Assembly (NCBI RefSeq): GCF_035958815.1
Contig: NZ_CP108383.1
Coordinates: 8,370,001 to 8,434,000, forward strand
DNA: 64,000 nt
DNA from: Nocardia sp. NBC_01327
GTDB taxonomy: Bacteria; Actinomycetota; Actinomycetes; Mycobacteriales; Mycobacteriaceae
Reading direction: 5' to 3'
The position numbers and the translations under genes are program-made. Positions 26,890 to 34,403 of the stretch are shown here, piece by piece (position 1 is the first letter of the stretch; each line of letters opens with the position of its first letter). The notes below the pieces were generated by a model that saw only the letters and a program-made list of their open reading frames with translations, was not told the DNA's origin and made no database searches.

Positions 26890-27336
26890 ATGGCCGCCGT
26901 GGTGGAACAGCAGGCACACGAAACCCGGTACATCCGGGCATTCGGGCTGTTCACCCTGCTCGCCGGAATCGCGATCATGCATTCGGTGATTTTCGGTATG
27001 GGTTCGAGCCATCACGAGTCCACCATGGTCACGGACTCCACCATGGTCACGGACTCCGCGATGGTCACGGTCGCGGGCGCGATGAGCGCCGAGCACACCA
27101 CGACCGTGCCCGGCTGCCCCGGTGGCGATTGCGACAGCGGCCACGCCGGAATGCACGGCTGTCTCTTCGTACTCACCACGCTCCTGCTGGCGCTCGGATT
27201 GGCCCTGCTGGGCCGGCTCCGTCTCCGCCGGCGCGATGCCCCTGCCACCAGGGTGCGGCGATCGAGCCCGCACCGCGCCCGTCCGCCACCGTGGACGGTG
27301 CTCTCTTTGGCCGAATTGGCGATTCTGCGCGTCTGA
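26890..27336 (+). CDS. DUF6153 family His/Met-rich membrane protein
   Basis: The 148-residue protein has two membrane helices (about 17-35 and 91-112). The external loop carries GMGSSHHES, three STMVTD-type hexapeptides, SAEHTTT and a GCPGGDCDSGHAGMHGC cluster, a set of Cys, His and Met residues suited to binding a soft metal. It precedes the DUF305 lipoprotein gene, which has a similar composition, so a joint role in copper or metal handling is inferred. The ATG at 26890 is used; a GTG nine bases later is possible. Confidence 0.75.
   Translation: MAAVVEQQAHETRYIRAFGLFTLLAGIAIMHSVIFGMGSSHHESTMVTDSTMVTDSAMVTVAGAMSAEHTTTVPGCPGGDCDSGHAGMHGCLFVLTTLLLALGLALLGRLRLRRRDAPATRVRRSSPHRARPPPWTVLSLAELAILRV
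27019..27072 (+). repeat. 18-bp tandem repeats coding STMVTD
   Basis: Two identical units TCCACCATGGTCACGGAC at 27019 and 27037 are followed by a third, diverged unit at 27055. They encode the Ser/Thr/Met-containing external loop of the DUF6153 protein. Confidence 0.85.
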
Positions 27337-27449
27337 TGGACCGCCGCTGCCGCGTATCACGCACGCGGAAGCGGGTTTTCGCATGCTCACCCCCCGGGTC
27401 TTCGCATGCCTATCACCAGGTTCTCGAGCAATCACCAAGGAGCACAACC

Positions 27450-28085
27450 ATGTTCACCACCACCCGCATCAAGTTCGCCGTCGTCGCGGGCACCGCCGGA
27501 CTGGCCCTGATCGCCGCGGGCTGTAGCACCGACGATCCGTCCTCGACTCCCGCCGCGACCGGCACAACGTCCATGTCCGGCATGGATCACGGCTCCGCGA
27601 CGAGCACGGCGGCACAGCCCGCCACCCGCAGCGATTTCAACGATGCCGATGTCACCTTCTTGCAGATGATGTACCCGCATCACGCGCAGGCGGTGGATAT
27701 GGCGAAGCTGGTCCCCAGCCGTTCCCAGAATCAGCAGTTGATCACCCTCGCCAAGAATGTGGAGCAGGCGCAGGCGCCGGAGATGCAGCAGATGACAACG
27801 CTGCTGCAGGCTTTCGGCAAGGGTGCGCCCAGCGACACGATGGGCCATGAGGGCATGGCCGGCATGATGTCGGCCGATCAGATGAAGTCGCTGGAAGCCC
27901 TGTCGGGCCCCGAATTCGACAGGCAGTGGATGCAGATGATGATCGAGCATCACCGGGGCGCGATCGCCATGGCGAATACCGAACTCGCGAGCGGCACGAA
28001 CGCCGATGCGAAGGCCATGGCCCAGGCGATCGTCACCGGCCAGCAGGCCGAGATCGATCAGATGAACACCATGCTCGCCCAGTAG
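27450..28085 (+). CDS. DUF305 lipoprotein
   Basis: The 211-residue protein has a lipobox (LIAAGCS, C25), a Ser/Thr/Ala linker with SGMDHG, and two DUF305 halves containing MMYPHHAQAVDMAKL and MMIEHHRGAIAMANTEL. The paired HH motifs and many methionines suit metal binding, and DUF305 genes are often seen beside copper-resistance genes. It would be anchored to the outer face of the plasma membrane. AAGGAG lies 8 bases before the ATG at 27450. It follows the DUF6153 gene by 113 bp and ends at a hairpin (28104-28132). Confidence 0.92.
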   Translation: MFTTTRIKFAVVAGTAGLALIAAGCSTDDPSSTPAATGTTSMSGMDHGSATSTAAQPATRSDFNDADVTFLQMMYPHHAQAVDMAKLVPSRSQNQQLITLAKNVEQAQAPEMQQMTTLLQAFGKGAPSDTMGHEGMAGMMSADQMKSLEALSGPEFDRQWMQMMIEHHRGAIAMANTELASGTNADAKAMAQAIVTGQQAEIDQMNTMLAQ

Positions 28086-28103
28086 TCCCCACCGGAAATG
28101 GCA

Positions 28104-28132
28104 ACGGGTGCACCGGTTTCCGGTGCACCCGT
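28104..28132. terminator. DUF305-gene terminator
   Basis: Arms ACGGGTGCACCGG and CCGGTGCACCCGT pair perfectly around TTT, 18 bp after the stop. Confidence 0.8.
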
Positions 28133-28178
28133 ACCTTGCAGCCGCCGATCGCCGAGCCGGGTCGCAGCGCGCCCGCGA

Positions 28179-28472
28179 TCAGTTGCCGATGACCGTATTC
28201 ATGATCGTTCCGGCACTGGTGGCGGTGGCGCCGCCGATCATGGCGCCGGCCACCATCTTCGGCGATTCCAGACCGCCGCCGCTCCACTTCTCCCAGGCGA
28301 AGCGGCCGCCGCCGTAGGTGATGGCGGTGACGCCGGAGAGCATGGTGAACCAGGTGAAGTACCGGACCAGCTTCATCAGCTTGTCCGCCACCGGCGGGGT
28401 CTCCGGTGTCGGGTTGCCGATCTGCGCGACAACAGTCGTGTATGTCTCGTGCATGGCGAGGAGCATGCTCAC
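28179..28472 (-). CDS. Small two-span membrane protein (T4SS pilin-like?)
   Basis: The 97-residue protein starts at a GTG preceded by GAGAGGA at a spacing of 7. It has a short N-terminus and two hydrophobic stretches (YFTWFTMLSGVTAITYGGG and MVAGAMIGGATATSAGTIM) with a WEKW turn between them. The size and two-helix layout recall VirB2/TrbC-like subunits and small membrane proteins of actinobacterial conjugative elements, but no other transfer gene is nearby. It is transcribed toward the DUF305 terminator. The function is unassigned. Confidence 0.65.
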   Translation of the reverse strand: MSMLLAMHETYTTVVAQIGNPTPETPPVADKLMKLVRYFTWFTMLSGVTAITYGGGRFAWEKWSGGGLESPKMVAGAMIGGATATSAGTIMNTVIGN

Positions 28473-28616
28473 GATCGGTTCCTCTCGGATGCTGAGGTGA
28501 TGCCGGTGGGGCGGATCTTGTGTCGCAACTCTCACTAGTTGGAGTCATTACACCTCATCCGGCCAGGTGGAGTCATGACGACACACCACCGGCATCGAAC
28601 TCGAGCAGCCGATCAG

Positions 28617-30143
28617 CTACTGATTTTTGGTAACTTCCCGATTCGCCCTGCCGAGCAGCGAATGCTTGCGGCCGTAGAGGAAGTACACGGCGAAGCCGAC
28701 GGCCATCCAGATGACGAACCGCAGCCAGGTCTCCACCGACAGGTTGAACATGAGCCAGGCACAGGCGATGACCGCCAGAATCGGCACGAACGGCACCAGC
28801 GGCACCCGGAAGCCGCGCTTGAGATCGGGGCGGGTGCGGCGCAGCACGATCACGCCGAGCGACACCAGCACGAACGCGAAGAGCGTGCCGATATTGACCA
28901 TCTCCTCCAGGGTGCCGAAGTCCACGAATCCGGCCAGCACCGCACAGATGACGCCGACGATGGCGGTAATGCGGACCGGCGTGCCCCGGGATCCGGTCTT
29001 GGCCAGCTTGCGCGGCATGAGCCCGTCACGCGACATGGCGAACAGCACCCGGGTCTGGCCGAGGAACAGCACCATCACGACGGTGGTCAGACCGGCCAGC
29101 GCGCCGATGGAGATGATGTTCTTGGCCCAGGTGACCCCGTGCACCGCGAAAGCCGTGGCCAGAGTGGCGTCCTCACCCTGCAGATCGGTGTAGGGCACCA
29201 TGCCGGTCAGCACCAGCGACACCGCCACATAGAGCACGGTGACGATGGCCAGCGAGCCGAGAATGCCGCGCGGCACATTGCGCTGCGGGTCCTTGGTCTC
29301 CTCGGCCGCAGTGGCGACCACATCGAAGCCGATGAAGGCGAAGAACACGATGCTGGCCGCCGCCAGCAGGCCGTACCAGCCGAAGCTGCTGTGCCCGCCG
29401 CCGGTGACGAGCTGGAACAGCGTCTGATGCAGCTTGCTCGTCTCGGCGCCGGTGTTGGGCACCGATTTCGGGATGAACGGCTTGAGATTGGAGGCCTTGA
29501 AGTAGGTCAGGCCGACCACGACCACCAGGGCGATGACGGCCAGTTTGATGGCGACCGCGACCGCCGAGACCCGCGAGGACAGCTTGGTGCCCATGGCCAG
29601 CAGCACCGCCAGGATCGCGATGAGAAGTACTGCGCCCCAATCGAATTTGATCGAGCCGAAGTGCCAGATCGCGGGGCGGTCACCCATGACCGTGCCGAGG
29701 TACTGCGACCAGCCCTTGGCGACGACGGAGGTGCCGAGCGCGAATTCCAGAATGAGGTCCCAGCCGATGATCCAGGCGATCAGTTCACCGAAGGTGGCGT
29801 AGGAGAAGGTGTACGCGCTACCGGCCACCGGCACGGTCGAGGCGAATTCCGCGTAGCAGAGCGCGGCCAGCCCGCAGGCCACGGCGGCGAAGACGAAGGC
29901 CAGCGAGACCGCGGGTCCGGCCATCTGACCGGCGGTGCGCGCGGTGAGGGTGAAGATACCGGCGCCGACCACCACCGCGACACCGAAAATGGTGAGGTCC
30001 CACGAGGTCAGGTCTTTGCGGAGTTTGGCATCCGGCTCGTCGGTGTCGCGCAGGGACTGCTCGACGGACTTGGTGCGGAACAGTCCGGTGGTACGGCCGG
30101 CGGGCGGCCCTGACACCTCCGGCTGCGGGTCCGATATCGCCAC
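28617..30143 (-). CDS. APC-superfamily amino acid permease (CAT family)
   Basis: The 508-residue membrane protein has 12-14 helices. After a cytosolic N-terminus ending DLTSWDLTIFGVA it has the substrate-binding VVGAGIFTLTARTAG, CYAEFASTVPVAGSAYTF and FFAFIGFDVVATAAEE, all signatures of the cationic amino acid transporter group. It imports an amino acid, possibly arginine/lysine, by proton symport. The start is a GTG with AGGAGACATA just before it. The upstream gap holds an AACTGGT palindrome. Confidence 0.9.
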   Translation of the reverse strand: MAISDPQPEVSGPPAGRTTGLFRTKSVEQSLRDTDEPDAKLRKDLTSWDLTIFGVAVVVGAGIFTLTARTAGQMAGPAVSLAFVFAAVACGLAALCYAEFASTVPVAGSAYTFSYATFGELIAWIIGWDLILEFALGTSVVAKGWSQYLGTVMGDRPAIWHFGSIKFDWGAVLLIAILAVLLAMGTKLSSRVSAVAVAIKLAVIALVVVVGLTYFKASNLKPFIPKSVPNTGAETSKLHQTLFQLVTGGGHSSFGWYGLLAAASIVFFAFIGFDVVATAAEETKDPQRNVPRGILGSLAIVTVLYVAVSLVLTGMVPYTDLQGEDATLATAFAVHGVTWAKNIISIGALAGLTTVVMVLFLGQTRVLFAMSRDGLMPRKLAKTGSRGTPVRITAIVGVICAVLAGFVDFGTLEEMVNIGTLFAFVLVSLGVIVLRRTRPDLKRGFRVPLVPFVPILAVIACAWLMFNLSVETWLRFVIWMAVGFAVYFLYGRKHSLLGRANREVTKNQ

Positions 30144-30294
30144 TATGTCTCCTCTATCTGGCTTCGCGGCAACAATGCAGTATTCCTTGCCATCGCATGC
30201 AACCGGCAGACAGAAACCCTGGTCCTGCCCCGGTCAGTGCTCTCGGTCTCGGGGCGAGACCTGAGTTGTCGGCGTCACATCGCACCGTATCACC

Positions 30295-30312
30295 AACTGG
30301 TACGAACCAGTT
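30295..30312. promoter_or_regulatory. Palindrome AACTGGT-N4-ACCAGTT
   Basis: A perfect 7-bp inverted repeat with a 4-bp spacer lies about 150 bp upstream of the permease GTG, in the otherwise featureless 30144-30423 gap. It looks like a regulator site for the permease gene; no regulator gene is adjacent. Confidence 0.45.
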
Positions 30313-30422
30313 CAGCAACTGGACGGCCAACATTCGCCGGATTGGCATGGATGACGGTTACCCGCACATCGTCGAACGAACCGCTCCAATCGGTCGCATC
30401 TACCCCTTCCCACATATGACAA

Positions 30423-30462
30423 CGGGCTCGGCGGCGGCAGTTTCCTGCCGCCGCCGAGCCCG
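30423..30462. terminator. Terminator of the alcohol dehydrogenase gene
   Basis: Arms GGGCTCGGCGGCGGCAG and CTGCCGCCGCCGAGCCC pair perfectly over 17 bp around TTTC, 15 bp beyond the minus-strand stop at 30477. Confidence 0.85.
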
Positions 30463-30476
30463 GCGCGGATCGATGA

Positions 30477-31517
30477 TCAGGGGACGAGTACCGCCCGGCC
30501 CCGGATCTGACCTTTGTCCAAGCGCTGCAAGGCTTCTGCGCCGTCGGCGAGATCGAAGCGCTCGACTTCTATGCGCAGCAGGCCGGCCTGGGCCAGGCCT
30601 ACGCAGTCGTAGAGGTCACTTCGGGTGCCGCCCAGCGACTTTCGCACCGTGGCGCCCCAGGGCCAGCCGGGTCCACCGGCGGGGCCGGAGGTGATTTCCG
30701 GTGCGCCGCCGCCAATGCCGACCATGCGATAGGCGCCGTTGGGCGCCACGGTTTCCACTGCCAGCTTGGCGGTGGCGTCCACGCCGACGAAGTCGAAGAC
30801 CGCTTCCGCGCCACGGCCGCCGGTCAGCTCGAGAATCTCCTTGGCGGTGTCGTCGCCCACCAGCAGGCCCAGGTCCGCACCGCAGGTGGCGGCCAGATCG
30901 AGCTTCTCCTGAGCCACGTCCACCGCGATCACCCGCACACCGCTGATGGCCCGCAGGATCTGCACGGCCACATGCCCGAGTCCGCCGATGCCGATGGCGA
31001 GGGCGGTTCCACCGGGCCGCAGCACATCCCGCGCGCCGCGAATGGCGTGGTAGGCGGTGAGCGCGGCGTCGGCGACCGGTGCGGCCTGCAGGAAGTCCAG
31101 ATCGCCGATGGGCACGAACGAGGTGGCCGGAATGCGGACGTACTCCGCCATACCGCCCTCGAGGGTGAGCCCGGGGCACGGCGGCATGGCGGTGCGACCG
31201 GCGGCAATGCAGACGTTCTCATTGCCGCTCACACATTCGCGGCAGACCCCGCAGGTCCAGAACAGGTACACCAGACCGCGTTCGCCGATATCGCGTCCGC
31301 TGACATCGGAGCCGATGGCCTCGATGGTGCCCGCGATCTCGTGGCCGAGGGTGAGCGGATCTTCGCGCAGCTGGTACGGGAAGTTGACCAGGGTCACGTC
31401 CGAGTGGCAGACGCCGGCCGCGCCGACCCGCAGCAGCAGGTCGTTCGGTCCGATATCAGGGACCGGAATGTCGTTGACCGCGACTTTTTCGGGACCGGTC
31501 CACTGGAGTGCTCGCAT
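30477..31517 (-). CDS. Zinc-dependent alcohol dehydrogenase
   Basis: The 346-residue medium-chain dehydrogenase has the catalytic zinc ligands in GVCHSD and LGHEIAG, the structural zinc cysteines in CGVCRECVSGNENVC, and the NAD(P)-binding AIGIGGLGHVAVQ. It oxidises alcohols or reduces aldehydes; the natural substrate is not predictable. The ATG at 31517 has GAGGAA upstream. An 8-bp palindrome sits just before the start. It is divergent from the flavin monooxygenase gene, so the two could act on the same substrate class. Confidence 0.92.
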   Translation of the reverse strand: MRALQWTGPEKVAVNDIPVPDIGPNDLLLRVGAAGVCHSDVTLVNFPYQLREDPLTLGHEIAGTIEAIGSDVSGRDIGERGLVYLFWTCGVCRECVSGNENVCIAAGRTAMPPCPGLTLEGGMAEYVRIPATSFVPIGDLDFLQAAPVADAALTAYHAIRGARDVLRPGGTALAIGIGGLGHVAVQILRAISGVRVIAVDVAQEKLDLAATCGADLGLLVGDDTAKEILELTGGRGAEAVFDFVGVDATAKLAVETVAPNGAYRMVGIGGGAPEITSGPAGGPGWPWGATVRKSLGGTRSDLYDCVGLAQAGLLRIEVERFDLADGAEALQRLDKGQIRGRAVLVP

Positions 31518-31534
31518 AGTTGTTCCTCGGCTCG

Positions 31535-31558
31535 ACCTTGTGATCTGTCGCACAAGGT
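31535..31558. promoter_or_regulatory. Palindrome ACCTTGTG-N8-CACAAGGT
   Basis: Perfect 8-bp arms with an 8-bp spacer lie 18-41 bp upstream of the alcohol dehydrogenase ATG, where a repressor could block the promoter or leader. It may also act on the divergent monooxygenase gene. Confidence 0.55.
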
Positions 31559-31656
31559 AGCACTCACTTTACATTGCGTCTAGCCACTAACAGATTGTCT
31601 ACCGATATTCGGAAAAGGCTCCCGGGCGGCCGGACGCACACCTAGGCTGCGGTGCC

Positions 31657-33120
31657 ATGAACGAACCGCGGATCGCCATCGTCGGCGCCGGGATCTCCGG
31701 CATTGCCATGGGCGTCGCACTGCGGCGGGCCGGATTCACAGATTTCACCCTGTTCGAGAAGGCCGCGGATTACGGCGGCACCTGGCGCGACAACACCTAT
31801 CCGGGCCTGGTGTGCGATGTGCCGTCGCGCTACTACCAATTCACCTTCGCTATGAATCCCGAATGGTCCCAGCTGTATTCGGGCGGTCCGGAGATCAAGG
31901 AGTACCTGGCCGGGGTGGCGCGCGATCAGGGTCTGCGGCGCCACACCAGATTCGGCGCCCAGGTGGTCGGCGCACGGTTCCAGGAGAACGGCTGGCAGGT
32001 CACGCTGGCCGGCGGCGAGGTGGAGCGCTTCGACTTCCTCATGTGCGCAACGGGATTCCTGCATCACCCGAATCGACCGGCCATTGCGGGTCTGGACGAT
32101 TTCGCCGGACCGGTCATGCATTCGTCCCGCTGGGATCACGAGGTCGACCTGACCGGTAAGCGCGTCGGGGTGATCGGCACCGGCTCGACCGGCACCCAGC
32201 TGGTGAGCGCACTGGCCGGGCAGGTGCCGAAAGTCGTGATGTTCCAGCGGACTCCGCAGTGGATACTGCCGACGGTCAACAAACCGTATTCGGAGCTGGC
32301 CAAGCGGGCGTACCGGCGGCTGCCCGCACTCGGCTCGGCCGCCTATCACACGAATCGCGCGTTCTTCGCGGCCTTCTCGCAGGGCCTGGTGCACGAGGGC
32401 CGGGTCCGCAGGCTCATCCAGTGGGTGGTGGAGCGAAACCTGAAGTCGGTCAAGGATCCTGAGCTCCGCCGCAAGCTGACACCGGATTACCAGGCCATGT
32501 GCAAACGCCTGGTGGTGTCGGATCGCTTCTATGCCGCCGTGCAGCGACCGGATGTCGAGCTGGTCACCAGCGGCATCGAGGAGGTGCTCGAGAACGGCGT
32601 CCGCACCGCGGACGGGCAGACGCACGAGCTCGATATCCTGGTGCTGGCAACAGGATTCGATTCGCACGCCTATATGCAGCCGATGGCGCTCACCGGCGCC
32701 GGTGAGCGCACCCTGGATCAGGCCTGGGCGGACGGCCCGCGCGCCTTCGAGGGCGTCATGATGCCGGACTTCCCGAATTTCTTCATGCTGGTCGGCCCGC
32801 ACAGCCCCTTCGCCAATCATCCGCTCACCGCCGTCGCCGAGGCCCAGTCCTTCCGCATCGTGAGCTGGTTGCAGCGTTGGCGCACAGGAGAATTCGCGGC
32901 TGTGGCGCCGACACACGCCGCCACCGATCGCTACAATGCGCAGATGCGGGCCGCCGCCTCGAGCACCGTGTGGACCACCGGCTGCCAGAGCTGGTACCTG
33001 GGCAAGGACGGATTGCCCGAGCTGTGGCCGTGGAGTCCGGGCCGCTACGAGAAGCTCATTCGCCGCGCGCCCGATCCGGTCGACTACCACCTGAACCGTC
33101 AGATCATGAGCCGGAAATGA
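31657..33120 (+). CDS. Baeyer-Villiger-type flavin monooxygenase
   Basis: The 487-residue class B flavoprotein monooxygenase has the FAD motif GAGISG (10-15), DYGGTWRDNTYPGLVCDV typical of BVMOs, the fingerprint FAGPVMHSSRWD (F149-D160) and the NADPH motif GTGSTG (174-179). It would insert oxygen next to a carbonyl, turning ketones into esters. The gene directly downstream is the remnant of an ester hydrolase, the logical next step. The start ATG at 31657 is well placed. The alcohol dehydrogenase divergently upstream could supply the ketone. Confidence 0.9.
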   Translation: MNEPRIAIVGAGISGIAMGVALRRAGFTDFTLFEKAADYGGTWRDNTYPGLVCDVPSRYYQFTFAMNPEWSQLYSGGPEIKEYLAGVARDQGLRRHTRFGAQVVGARFQENGWQVTLAGGEVERFDFLMCATGFLHHPNRPAIAGLDDFAGPVMHSSRWDHEVDLTGKRVGVIGTGSTGTQLVSALAGQVPKVVMFQRTPQWILPTVNKPYSELAKRAYRRLPALGSAAYHTNRAFFAAFSQGLVHEGRVRRLIQWVVERNLKSVKDPELRRKLTPDYQAMCKRLVVSDRFYAAVQRPDVELVTSGIEEVLENGVRTADGQTHELDILVLATGFDSHAYMQPMALTGAGERTLDQAWADGPRAFEGVMMPDFPNFFMLVGPHSPFANHPLTAVAEAQSFRIVSWLQRWRTGEFAAVAPTHAATDRYNAQMRAAASSTVWTTGCQSWYLGKDGLPELWPWSPGRYEKLIRRAPDPVDYHLNRQIMSRK

Positions 33121-33127
33121 GTCCGCT

Positions 33128-33651
33128 GTGCTGAAATCCCTGTTGCGCTTCACCTCCCGGCTCATGGGCGCGTACTGGTTCGCCGCGGCCCCCGATTGGG
33201 AGCTGGCCCGCCGCCGCGCCGAGATGACCACCGCCAACTCGCGCGCACCGCGCAGCTGGACTTCTCCCCCGACTCCGCGGCGTTCCACTGCGGTCCGACC
33301 CGGGAACCGCTGATCACCCCCAGGGTCATCGAGCTGTTCCTCGACGCCTACCTCCCGGGGATCCCCGCGGCCCAGCGCCACGCCCTGTCCCCGCTCCACC
33401 GCGACCTCACGGGACTGCCTCCCATAGTGGTCCACTCAGCCGGCGAGGATCCGCTCTCCGGCGACGCCCGCCGCCTCGCCGCCCGCGCCACCGAACTCGG
33501 TGTCCCCCTGCGACATCGCGAGTACCGCAAGGTCTGGCACGTCTTCCACGCCATGCCCATGAAGTCCGGCCGAGACGCCACCCGAGACCTGGCCGCCATG
33601 CTCACCGAAGGCATCTACGGCCACCGCACCGGCTACCGAGCCACCAGCTAG
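33128..33651 (+). pseudogene. Gutted alpha/beta-hydrolase (HSL-type esterase)
   Basis: Two pieces of an esterase remain in different frames. From the GTG at 33128 about 35 residues of a typical N-terminus (LLRFTSRLMGAYWFAAAP...) are readable; from about 33250 a second frame gives the C-terminal third (ELFLDAYLPG, LPPIVVHSAGEDPLSGDA, VWHVFHAMPM) with the catalytic Asp and His. The oxyanion HGGG and nucleophile GDSAGG regions are missing, so an internal deletion of several hundred bases plus a frameshift has inactivated it. It would have formed an operon with the monooxygenase (8-bp gap). Confidence 0.8.
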
Positions 33652-33663
33652 GAACCGAATCAC

Positions 33664-33756
33664 CCGTCATCCCGGCATGGGTTCGGCCGAGATCCACACC
33701 GGCAGTGCTCTCACCGGCTTCTGTGGATCCCGGCCAAAATCACGCCTGGATGACGG
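33664..33756. repeat. Dispersed palindromic repeat, copy 2
   Basis: Outer arms CCGTCATCCCGGC and GCCTGGATGACGG and inner arms GGCCGAGATCCAC and GTGGATCCCGGCC match the element at 11622-11698, with a longer and different centre. It lies between the convergent esterase remnant and the TetR gene. Confidence 0.75.
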
Positions 33757-33797
33757 ACCTGCCGCACACCGGGGTCCGCGATTTCAGGCGGCGCACG

Positions 33798-34367
33798 TCA
33801 GGCGATGACGCGGGAGATTGTCGGTGCGACGAATTCCTCGAGCATGGCTCGCTCTTCGGCATCGTCGCGCCCCGGCGCGGAGAGCAGCGAGACGATGATC
33901 CGGGTGAGCCAGCGCGCGAGGCGACTGCGTTCCGGGTCGGTGAGGCCCATGGGTGTAAAAAGCCCTGCCGCAATGGATTCGACAACAGTGGAATCCTGGC
34001 TGATGCGTCCGGCCGACCCGGCCTCGCCGGGCCGGAACCAGGCGATGAGCAGGGGGTCCGCGCGCACTTCGTGGACCGCCGCGAGCATGGCGTCGACCAC
34101 CCATTCGCCCGGATCCTCGGTGGTGCGGGCCTGAGCCGCGATGCGCGCGGCAATGCGACGGGTTTCGCGGTGCACGAAGGCCAGCCGCACCGCCTGCCGA
34201 TTGTCGAAGTATCGATACAGGGTGGCGCGTGAGCAGCCCGCGGCCTTGGCGATATCGCCCATGCCGACGGCGGTGACGCCGCGCTCGGCGAAGAGCGCGG
34301 CGGCGGCATCGAGTATGCGTTCGGCGGCGAGGTCGGCGCGATCATCGGACAACCAGTCCCGGCTCAT
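33798..34367 (-). CDS. TetR-family regulator of the P450 unit
   Basis: The 189-residue protein has a TetR DNA-binding domain (about 15-62: AERILDAAAALFAERGVTAV, DIAKAAGCSRATLYRYF) and a helical ligand domain with WFRPGEAGS and a C-terminal LTRIIVSLL helix, as in mycobacterial TetR proteins next to P450 genes. AGGGAGG lies 4 bases before the ATG at 34367. The gene follows the P450 by 36 bp and probably represses it through the palindrome at 35646. Confidence 0.9.
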   Translation of the reverse strand: MSRDWLSDDRADLAAERILDAAAALFAERGVTAVGMGDIAKAAGCSRATLYRYFDNRQAVRLAFVHRETRRIAARIAAQARTTEDPGEWVVDAMLAAVHEVRADPLLIAWFRPGEAGSAGRISQDSTVVESIAAGLFTPMGLTDPERSRLARWLTRIIVSLLSAPGRDDAEERAMLEEFVAPTISRVIA

Positions 34368-34403
34368 ATCGCCTCCCTTCCGCCTGAACACATTCGATCG
34401 AGA

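Noticed and set aside
28539..30113. Plus-strand frame of 524 codons opposite the APC permease
   Set aside because: It is Gln/His/Asp/Arg-rich shadow sequence opposite a clear membrane-protein frame.
30144..30476. Plus-strand frames in the permease/dehydrogenase gap
   Set aside because: Short, without ribosome sites or coding bias, and crossing the terminator hairpin.
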